Shown in pieces: positions 54,501 to 64,000 of a DNA stretch of 64,000 bases; positions within the stretch are counted from its first letter, which is position 1; each line of letters starts with the position of its first letter. The stretch spans positions 4,898,001-4,962,000 of the forward strand of contig NC_056049.1 in assembly GCF_004379255.2 (NCBI RefSeq), written 5' to 3'. The stretch comes from Salvia splendens. Lineage: Eukaryota > Streptophyta > Magnoliopsida > Lamiales > Lamiaceae. A program made the translations under genes and the position numbers. Below the pieces are notes generated by a model that worked only from the letters and a program-made list of their open reading frames with translations, was not told where the DNA came from and searched no databases.

Positions 54501-56223
54501 ATGAGTAGGAATAAACTTGTTTCTTGATGTTGTTCTCTATGGATTCTATGCATGACGGTCAGGCTGTTGGCATTTTGTGAATGAGCTTTTGCATCCCATA
54601 AAAAAATAAATCCTACATCGATGAAGTAGATAAATAGCCTCTTTTAGTTGATAATTTACTAGAATTGGGGGTTTCTTGTCATGTTGAATTGTCTAATGCA
54701 TCAAAAGGAAGTTTAATTTTCTTCACACTGGAACTAGCAACTATATATCTTTTGAATTTGTAAACGAAAAAAATTCGTAAAGAAGTCTGACTTGACTTCT
54801 GTAATTCGCCATGTTAGTTTCTCCATTTCTCAGCAGCTCAGTGGCTGCATTGTGCATTGAGAAAAGAAGGCATTGAGTTATCTCAGTTATGCATTGCTGA
54901 TGTTAGTCATTCTGATATGGTATTTTCTTGAAATGCTATGGACATTAGGCCAGAAGTGATCGTGGAGCTGCTGCGAGCTTGGAATCTACAGTGGAATTTG
55001 CTTGTGGACATCCATTGACCAAGAGGCATGCAGATTCTCATACAGATGGTGCCGGAAAACTGTGTAGTTTGTGCAGCAAAGATGGAGATCTCCTGTGGGT
55101 AAAACATTGTTGTCTGGCTCTCTCATAATAGTATGCTTCTGATATTGAAATTGCATCCTTATACACTTAAGACTTCAGTTGTTTTCACTTTCCAAGGCAC
55201 TAATTAGTTTGCAATTGACAGTAGCTTTCTGTCAACAGGACTTCTATTTGTATGGACATGAACTCATGGACCTTTTTGTTTGTTTTTGTGTTCTTTTTGT
55301 TTTGTTCATTTTTTAAAACCTTTTGTTAACATCCACCTGCTAATGTGGTTTGATAAATATGCATTTTTGCAGGTGTTGTGAGGGGAAAAGTTGCATGAAT
55401 TGCTACCATCTTTATTGCCTAGATCCCCCTCTTACTGATGTTCCGCCTGGTGTTTGGCACTGTCCCCAGTGTGTAAAGAAAAAGCTTTTATTTGGTGTGC
55501 ACTCCGTGTCGGATGGAATTGAGTCAGTTTGGGACGTCAGAGAACTGGAGGTTCCAAATGTTAAAGGTTTGGCATGTTCATCAATATATAACATTGAGAA
55601 TATAACTATTAGACTCAATTAATATATGATATCACATGTTGTCAAGTCATCTAGTTACATTTCTAGCTATTTTATGGTTTTGACTTGTAATGCTTGATGC
55701 TGGATTTAGGAGTTCAGCAGAAACAGTTTCTTGTTAAATATCGCGGGCTTGCTCATGTTCACAACCACTGGGTTCCAGAGAAACAACTGCTTCTTGAAAA
55801 CCCCTGTCTTGTATCCAACTTTCTTGAAAAGGATCAGGTAATTCACTTTTTGCTTAAAAGTCTAAGCAGAATGATAACATCTAATTCCATCTTTTGTATC
55901 ATACCTGCAGGTTGTCCAATGGAATGCAGACTGGATGGTGCCACATCGTTTATTGGGGAAAAGACCTATACAAGATAATGTTTATGTAGCATCTACTTCT
56001 GATATTTGGGCGTGCGAATATGAGTGGCTTGTGAAATGGCGTGGCCTTAATTATGACCATGCTACATGGGAGTTGGATAATGCCAACTTCCTAGTCTCAA
56101 CCCTAGGTCAGGACCTTCGGAGGAACTATGAGATTCGTCGAGGGAGGGCTAAGAAAGAAGCTAATAAGGTGTGAGAACAATCTCCGAATAATTTACAAGC
56201 ATATACTGGGTCTTCTTTTAGGA

Positions 56224-56259
<36 letters not shown>

Positions 56260-59200
56260 TGGTTTATAGTTTGGTTCATCATATTGGCTATTGATTAGTT
56301 CTTTCGAAATATATTAATGGAGTAATTGTTTGTAGAATGATAAAATGCGTCGCCCTAATTTATATGCAGTGTGTATCCCAAACACTGTAACTTACTCAGC
56401 CTTTAATTGCAAGGTAATTGATGAGCTGGCTGTCTTAGTATTGCTGAAGGTGTGGCAGTTTTTAAAAGTTGTGATTGTAGTTTGAGACACTTCCAGAGAA
56501 TCTCAACTACTGGAACTTTTTGTGAACATCACGCACTCTTGCTGGGTGCATTGATGTGGTGACATTGTGAAGATGTAACATAACTAGTTGGATTGCTACT
56601 CAGTTGATAATTAACAGCTGAATTCCAGACCAGTGTTGTTAGGGTCGCGGGTCGCACCGGGGCGATTGAGTGAAATTTTGGGTCGCGGGGCGATGAGTCG
56701 ACCGGGTCGTGCGCCCCACCAATCAAACGTGGTAATAGTGCAAAAATTGCATAACACGCTGAACTTTTATTTTTATTGACCTACCATTTCACCCTATTAA
56801 TATAACTAAGTTGTAGATAGGTTTGTGCTCTTATTATAATATAGGTAATGTATTTATATAACAACAGCTTATAAAGAAAGAGAGATGCATAATTGCCTAT
56901 GAAATATTAATTAAACATTTGTTAGAAATGGAGAGCCGAGTAAGACAGAGATGGAGAATGTGTTAAATATTACTCTGTCTATGAGTAATGAGAGAGAAAG
57001 AGAGACTGCCTATTAATTACTATAGGAAAACGTGCCAGCAACCCGCACCACTAAATCATTTATGTAATCTAGGAGAGTAAAAGTTGTATTTCATTTAGTA
57101 TAGGAGTATTTAAATATTATAGGGACTGTTCATCTTCTATTTTCTTTCTTCTCCACTTGACTGCGACCCACAGTATTAGGGATGTCAATGTAGCCCGCAA
57201 CTCGTGGGCTGGCCTGAATAGCCCGCCAAATTTATAGGGTTAGGGCTGGAAATTTCTAGCCCGATAAAATTAAAACCCGATTAGCCCGCACCCGATTAAC
57301 CCGAGTCCCGTTAGGGCTAGACCCGAAAACCCGATGGGCTGGCCCGAAAACCCGATAAAATTTCTATTATTCTATTTTTTACTCCTAATTCGACACTTCA
57401 TTGATTAATTTTTTAATATAGATAACTACAAAAATAACTTCCAATTTTATATTAAATATACAAATTATATATTGAATTTTTATTAATATAATAATTGATA
57501 AATAAATTAAAAACTTCAAATTCACTTAAAAAATATTTAAATTTCTAAAACATGCATTAAAATTTCACGAAATATCTCAAATATTAGTATTTGATCATGT
57601 TTATGATTGAGTTTGACCATATATCTCAAATTTATCTTAATTAAAAATTTTACATTTTATGAATATAACTAATTTTCATCATTATTTATTGGATTGATCG
57701 CATGTTAATCTTATCGGTAGCAAACCGATTAACCCGCTGGGCTAGCCCGAAACCCGAGCTTTTAGGGTTAGAGTTGAGCGTTTACAACCCGAAAGAATTC
57801 ACAACCGATTAGCCCGCACCCGATTGACCCGCAACCCGAGTAGGACCGGCCCGCAACCCGATGGGCCGGCCCGATTGACATCCCTACACAGTATCGACTC
57901 CGGCTCGACCCAATCGCCCCCGTCGTCCCAGCCGCGACCCCGTATCTCGATCAACCCACCCAAGTTGGGGCGGTGCTGGCTGCGACCCTGGCTACCCGAG
58001 CGACCCAAACGACATTTTGACAACACTGTTCCAGACCCTATTGCAGTGCTTCAGAGCTAGGTGGCTAATCTTCTGATTTCAGGAGGCATTTTCTTTTCAT
58101 GATTGATAAGATGCATGATTGGGATATGAATTGAACAAAATTAGCTCAAAGATAAAAATTATCTTGGGCTCGCAATATCTCAAAGTTCCAATACATCATA
58201 GAAACAATGGATTAGCCTATACTATTTTATGATCTATCTATGCCAATTCTGAAAAGTAAACGTCCCTTAGTCTTTTGTTGCGATCCTTCTTTATTTCTCT
58301 GACCTGACTTGAAACATGGGAATGTGATTTTCATTATGCACAGAAATTCGCATAACATAGTTATAGCTGAAAATAACATACATGAACCACAATTTGGTAA
58401 ATGAGTTAGATATGAAATCTACAGTAATTTCTGGTTGGTGATCATTTATAACATATTGTGCAATGATAATATATGTGGTTTCTAGTCTGCTTATAGTGCA
58501 TGATAAGTGATAAATGCCTAATGTTGTTTTCTTTGGTTCAAATGCAGCCTTACCCAGAATCAATTGTCAGATATTCTGAGTTTCCGGGTCACTTAAAAGA
58601 AACACACATATTGAAAAATGTGAATAAACTGCGTGAATACTTGTTCAAATGCCCAAATGCTGTTGTTTTTGATGATCAGATTCAGGTGAGTTTTTTCAGT
58701 GTCAACAATCAAGCCATTTCAATAATAGGCTTTTTCATTGACTAATTTATGTATGTTTGGTTGCCTCCATGTTATTACATTTGAGTGCTGTGCTGTTGGC
58801 CTTTTATGCCACAGATGGAAGCGTTATGCCTTTTTACCTTGTTTTATGATTTCAGACATAATAACTTGTATTCGGTCAGTTTCCTGTAATACTTAAAAAT
58901 GTTCAAAACATACTCCCTCCGTCCCATAAAAATATGGTCAATTGATATGGCACGGGAATTAAGACAAAATTGGTAAAGTAAGAGAGAGGAGGAGAAGGTA
59001 GTTAAAGTAGTGTCAGTTGATAGTGGGACCCACATTATTATTAGTGTTTAATGGTGGTATAAGTTGTAAATAAGTTGATGTATAGGGGTAATAAATTGGG
59101 ATAACTTTCCAAAAATGGAGTGTACATATTTTTGTGGGACGGACGGAAATGGAAAGTGCACATATTTTTATGGGACGGAGGGAGTATATGTTTATCAATT

Positions 59201-62200
59201 GTTGGTTTGCATGCATCTCTTCCTAATGAATTAGGACACTTGAAGCATAAAGTAGTAAGTGGAAATTCCATTGTTCTCCGTCTACATTGATTTCGATTTT
59301 GTTTTCTATATTTTTAAAAACGCTCAACACAGAGTATTTTTTTGTGAGACGTTCTCCGTAGAAAGTTAAACCTCAAAAATGCATCTTTATGCTCACACCA
59401 CCAATCAGGTAAAAATCTTTTAGCAACAAACAGTTTGTCCAATTCTATGGTGCTTGTCAATTTGTTCCATCTTCTAGAAAAAAACACAGTGCCAAGTGAA
59501 AAATTGTGTCTATGATTTAAAGTTTTAAAGCTTTCATTGAGGGTTACACACCCAATTAGGCTATTGAGGGTTACACACCCAATTAGGCTATCTTTATGTG
59601 TTTGCATGTCAACCATTTCATTATCTACCTATAACGTTCAATTCTGACTGATGGTTACCTCCTTCCTTTCTATGGTTTATGTGAAATTTATTTTACCTTT
59701 TGCGCATCAATACCGTCCTTGCTGCCTGCTGTCGATGGCAGTGATACACTTATCCTCTTGCTGTTGGGAGGTGAAGCTTCAGTAATCAAGTGCAAAAGTT
59801 TACTTATTAAATTTATTGAATGCAGGAACAAACAACGACTGCTATTCTTTTAGTTCATTCAATGATCGGAACGTTTTGGCCAGTCCTCATTGTCACGTCC
59901 TGTGACTCACAGTCTCGATGGGAAGCTAATTTTGAACAACTGGTACCATCTGTTGACGTAGTTGTATACAGTGGAAGCAGTGATACAAGGAACAGGATTA
60001 GAGCATCAGAATTTTATGATGAAGGAGGTCAAACGATAGTCCAAGTACTCCTGTCATCTGTAGAAGCTCTTTTAGAGGTATGGATATCATTTCGCCAAAG
60101 TTCCCTTCTAGTTTTGAGTGTCTCTCCATCTGATTGGTAACCAGGTCTCCTAAAGAAAACAAAATAAAAATAATTCTGTAATCAGTAGAAGTCTAACTGT
60201 CCTTATTTGGTCAGTAGCATTTTTATCTGGTTTTCAATGTACTGGAAATGTATTAATTAAACATGCTGTAATTCAGTACATGTTTTGGCTATCATGCAGG
60301 ATTTAGAGATTTTGAAAATCATAAAATGGAAAGCAATTATATTTGATGAGTACCAGCACTCACGGATTGCAGATGAACATGAACGAATTAAGATACTCTC
60401 AACAGACATGAGAATTCTCCTTGTTAGTGGTCCGCTAAAGGTATGTTCTTCTTTGTGGTCTTGATATTTTGGTTTATTGTACAACAATATTGTGTCTAAT
60501 GTACTTCTACGCCTCAGGATGTAACATCTGACTACATTAAAATCCTATCCTTGGTTGAACCGGATAGTGATTTTGACAAACTGAGGACCCTGAAGCCTGA
60601 AACAAATGATAACCTTAGTAAATTGAAAGACAGATTGTCCCGTTTTATTGCGTATGGACGACCTTCTCAAGTATCTAAGTTCATTGAGTACTGGGTCCCG
60701 GTTCAGATGTCAAATCTCCAGCTTGAACATTATTGTGATACACTTCTTTCCCACTCTAATGTTCTTTGCTCTTATTTAAGAAAGGACCCTTTTGGCGTCC
60801 TCCCAAAAATTCTTCTAACGGTTCGAAAGGTTTGTTCTGTTGTATTTATCTGGTTTGATTACTACATATGTTCACCTTGTTCCTTTAAGAGACTCTTTAC
60901 ACACACGATGGAGAAAGTGTTCTGACATATCATGTGCTTTTCCTTATGCATGTTTTTGTGACCATTATTATTTTTCTCCCACAAAGGAAAATAGTTGTTT
61001 TCATTATTTTATGGTTGACAAAATCCTCTCATTGGGACTGCTAATAGTTCATACTGGACTTGTCTAGATGACTGCAATCAGCCAACCTATTTACGTCTTA
61101 CCTTGCAAAAATTGTTTAGTCTGATATGTTTTAATTGCTTGTAGTGCTGCCACCACCCTTATCTTGTGGACACTTCTGTACAAGCGCGCTTGATTGCTGA
61201 CAAGCTTCCTGCTAATGAGATTTTGGATATTGGGATAAAAGCAAGTGGCAAATTGCAACTTGTTGATGTGATGCTCAATGAGATTAAGAGGCGAGGTTTA
61301 CGAGTACTAATACTTTTTCAGGTAATGTGCAGTAGTTTCCTTTCAGTGCTAGCTTCTTCTTCACCTATTTATACTTTTGGATATTTGTGCATTTTACAAT
61401 ACTGGTAGCAATAGGACTTCCCATTTGCTTTGTTATGAATCTTATGATAATAATTTATTTGTACTGTTATACTGCAGCCGATTGTCTTAGAACCGCTAAC
61501 TTCTGGAAATATATTGAGTGATTCTGTAAACCGAAGATTCGGTTTAAATGCATATGAACGGGTTGATGCTGCAATGGCCCATTTTGATAAGCAAGCTGCC
61601 GTGAACCGGTTTAATAAGAAGGAAGCTGGACAGTTTGTTTTTCTGTTAGAAAACCGTGCTTGTTCTTCAACCATTAAACTTTCATCATTGGATGTCGTTG
61701 TCATATATGATAGTGACTGGAATCCGGCAAACGACTTGAAGGCGCTGAGAAAGATATCAATTGATTCAAAAGCTGAGCAGGTCAAAGTTTTTAGGTTATA
61801 TTCTTCTTTCACTATTGAAGAAAGAGCCCTAGTGCTTGCAAAGCAGAACATAAATCTTGATCACAATCCACAAAATTTCAGCCGAAGCACTAGTAATAAT
61901 CTGCTATCCTGGGGTGCTGAAAATCTGTTCAGAAAGTTAGACGAATATCATGCCAATAGCAACTCTAGTCTGGCATTAAACTTTTCGTCTGGGCAGTCAC
62001 TTTTGGATGAAGTTACCAAGGAGTTTCATGTCATACTTTCTGAAAAATTTGAAAATATTGATTCAAATTTTGTCATCTCAGAAGCTAAATTAGATGGTGG
62101 AAGCTATAGCACAAATAATCTAATGTTTGGCGAGTCAAAAGTTCAGTTGGAAGATAGAGAAGTGCCTCATGTGTTTTGGAAAAACTTGTTTGATGGAAAA

Positions 62201-62722
62201 AATCCACTGTGGAAACATTTAAAAAGCCCTAGTCCACGGAATCGTAAGAGGGTCCATTACTGGGAAGGATCTCCTAGCAATCCAGAAGCTGAGAAAGATA
62301 ACATGGCAAACAAACGTAGAAAGATGGTGAATGAAAGTTTGGGTCCAGCCTCTTCTCAAGTTGAATCAGTGACAGCTCAAGCCACCATATCTGACAATGG
62401 TAATGGTTAAGCCTGGACATCTTCACTTCACTAGTGAATGGCATTTGTGCCATTAAGAAGTTTGTAGTCCTTTGGACAAGCATTTTGTAGTTCAGACTCC
62501 CCCTAAGCACTAAGAATTTCTTGTGGTGATTCAGGGTCTTCTGCAACCAAATCCTGTAATCAATCTGAAAATTTCCATAGAGATGGTCAGAGCTCATTGG
62601 GTGCTGAGGTTGCTGTAAGTGCTGCTTCGAAGGAAGGAACCGAATCATGCGATGACCAGCAAAGCATCCATGGTGTTCTGCTGAGAGAGATGAAGACACT
62701 GTGCCAAAATCTTAAACTTCCG
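51565..62722 (+). CDS. MOM1-like silencing protein (PHD, two chromodomains, degenerate SNF2), 3' part not found
   Basis: MOM1 keeps heterochromatic genes silent with little dependence on DNA methylation; plant homologues derive from CHD3 remodellers. Fourteen exons join in phase to at least 1234 codons: 51565-52051, 52428-52704, 53853-53934, 54949-55094, 55373-55566, 55710-55837, 55911-56168, 58548-58685, 59826-60077, 60300-60440, 60518-60829, 61145-61321, 61478-62399, 62535-62722. A basic N-terminus (MVSDRSRDELDG, RKSKRLEKE) is followed by a PHD finger (LCSLCSKDGDLL / CCEGKSCMNCYHLYC / WHCPQC). Chromodomain 1 contains FLVKYRGLAHVHNHWVPE and chromodomain 2 contains EYEWLVKWRGLNYDHATWE. The SNF2-like region lacks a Walker A Gly-Lys-Thr and has DEYQHSR in place of DEAH. 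It ends with RKRVHYWEGSPSNPEAEKD. The expected C-terminal region, with its coiled-coil CMM2 motif, is not recognisable before 64000. Intron 7 holds nested hAT elements and intron 8 a Stowaway. Confidence 0.88.
56227..56257. repeat. (TA)n microsatellite
   Basis: About 15 uninterrupted TA units lie in intron 7 of the MOM1-like gene, likely length-variable. Confidence 0.95.
56631..58028. mobile_element. hAT-type element with CAGTGTTGT ends, interrupted by a second hAT MITE
   Basis: The exact 8-bp duplication ttccagac is at 56623-56630 and 58029-58036. The ends are cagtgttgttagg and acaacactg. Both arms carry GC-rich ggtcgcggg/gcgaccc words. Without the inner element (57177-57886 plus its 8-bp duplication) it would be 680 bp. 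It lies in MOM1-like intron 7. A relative is at 63240-63714. Confidence 0.9.
57177..57886. mobile_element. Foldback hAT MITE made of CCCGATTA motifs, nested
   Basis: The exact 8-bp duplication cacagtat is at 57169-57176 and 57887-57894. The ends are tagggatgtcaatgtagccc and ccggcccgattgacatccct plus a. The arms repeat cccgatta/agcccgc words around an AT-rich centre. It inserted into the older element 56631-58028. Confidence 0.92.
58913..59184. mobile_element. Stowaway MITE in a MOM1-like intron
   Basis: The ends are ctccctccgtcccataaaaa and tttttatgggacggagggag, a perfect 20-bp inverted repeat. TA duplications are at 58911-58912 and 59185-59186. The perfect ends make it one of the younger MITEs here. 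Confidence 0.93.
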
Positions 62723-63239
62723 GTGCAACTCTTAACTTTAATCTTCAGTCTTTCAGGTGCACTATTTAACTATGGTTTTCTGCACGGCTGCAAGCCCCGG
62801 AAAGTGGGTACTAATTCCATTTCAATTTGCATATAATAGAGTCAAGGGCATATTACGACCTACTAGCCAGGAGAGAAACAACTGTGAGAAAGAAAATTAT
62901 AAGCCTAACATTTCTGCTTGATGAAGCAAGAGTAAAAGCTGATCTGTTTCCTCAATCCTCAGGAATATCTCCTGTCCAGTCTTGGTCCAGAAACAACTTT
63001 CCTATCCCTCCTATTCGTAGTTAAGAAAATAAAACCTTAGGTCCTAAGCACCCACCCTGATGAAGTCTGATTCTATCTAGGCAACTAGAATCATTGAATA
63101 ACTAACCAACCTATTAACTTACTGATTCATCCTCAATTCTCATCCCAATATCCATCTGCACCCAATGAACTTGAATTGGCTGATCTGTATCATATCACTG
63201 CTCACTTGGTGAATGCAGAATTATCTTTTGCAAGGCGAA
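62723..63239. other. Unassigned DNA after the last recognised MOM1-like exon
   Basis: A GT donor follows the LKLP codons at 62722. A short open stretch at 62835-63024 (AYYDLLARRETTVRKK in the plus frame) could be an exon, but I do not recognise it and it does not resemble the next part of MOM1 proteins. Confidence 0.35.
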
Positions 63240-63714
63240 CAGTGTTGTTAGAGTCTGTATCGATTCCAATGCATTAGTTAGTGCAGTTATTTTATTACTC
63301 AATAATTCTTTTTTTACCCACTCTACAAGTTAGAAAAGTAAAAATTTTAGTTTTTTTTAATTAAAATATTCATTATATTGATTAAATAACTTTAAATATT
63401 ACTACATAATTGATAAATAATCTAGAAAATGGTACTTTCACACCAAGAAGTCATTTTCACACAATGTATTTCATTAACCTGTATTAAAAGTATAGATATA
63501 GCTTAATTAGGCTAATAGTACGCCTTGATTCGTGGGTCCATATTCAGATGTGATATGGAGTAATGATGTATGTAGATTTATTTGATGTGATAAACATTCA
63601 AGCAACAAACTTATAAAAGAGACACAAATATAATCATCATTCGGCTATTCTGGCGCCCCGATTCGTGGGTCTCTCGCCCCGTCGCCCCTTCGCCCCGCGA
63701 CCCTAACAGCACTG
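63240..63714. mobile_element. hAT-type element with CAGTGTTGT ends, second copy
   Basis: The exact 8-bp duplication aaggcgaa is at 63232-63239 and 63715-63722. The ends are cagtgttgttag and ctaacagcactg. The right arm is rich in cgccccg/cgaccct words, as in the element 56631-58028. Length is 475 bp, non-coding. The remaining 63723-64000 shows no recognisable feature. Confidence 0.9.
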
Positions 63715-64000
63715 AAGGCGAAGCAAGAAGATGCAAGTTTTTTACTGCCATATACTTGAATGAACGAAACAAATCACCTTCTTATGAGTTCAAAGGATAC
63801 AGAAGCAATCAACTAGACTCGTTTACATCGCTCCCTATAGCAGAGTCATAAACTTTCTATTTATACTCCCTTGCGAATGAGAAAAACTGTGTGATTCTAG
63901 ATCCATGAGAAAAACTGTTTTTGTGGTAGAGTTGTCAACTGGCATGACAGATCTTGTTTCTTGCGAGTGGGAGCGAGAGTTGGTGCAGTAATAATGTATC

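Overview
The window is nuclear DNA of a flowering plant, most likely an asterid of the mint family (Lamiaceae, possibly Salvia). The reasons are split genes with GT-AG introns, an AT-rich intergenic background full of plant MITEs, SINEs and an LTR retrotransposon, and a kaurene synthase that resembles mint-family diterpene synthases. The organism is an inference; I could not search any database.

Gene layout. ALA-interacting subunit (+, 6963-10674, 8 exons, intact). RlmI-type rRNA methyltransferase (-, 11028-13778, broken). ent-Kaurene synthase-like class I diterpene synthase (+, 24805-29140, 14 exons, 794 aa, intact). IMP dehydrogenase (-, 29379-31953, 3 exons, 505 aa, intact). S-protein homologue (-, 33695-34105, nonsense codon). 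FANTASTIC FOUR-type gene (+, 36676-37148, frameshift in a G run). N-carbamoylputrescine amidase (-, 37878-41220, 9 exons, 299 aa, intact). MOM1-like CHD3-derived silencing protein (+, from 51565, at least 1234 codons, 3' end not found). These genes do not form one pathway. They are housekeeping, hormone/diterpene, polyamine and chromatin genes separated by transposons.

Mobile DNA fills most of the rest. A Ty3/gypsy Tat-type retrotransposon (18338-24614) has LTRs that read identical, 682 bp each, and a 5-bp target duplication. It has lost protease and most of reverse transcriptase, and it ends 190 bp upstream of the kaurene synthase start codon. Four compact (1.6-1.9 kb) PIF/Harbinger elements each carry only one of the two usual Harbinger genes: two carry the transposase and two carry the Myb-like ORF1 protein. 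One transposase element and one ORF1 element share terminal, leader and tail sequence, as expected of a two-part (split) Harbinger family. All four ORFs here are broken.

There are also seven hAT-type elements with 8-bp target duplications (one inside another), a Mutator-type foldback MITE with a 9-bp duplication, Stowaway and Tourist MITEs, SINEs, and an exact 230-bp tandem duplication that copied the 5' end of a SINE. Exon boundaries come from reading GT/GC-AG sites and phase by eye against remembered family conservation; transcripts would be needed to prove them.
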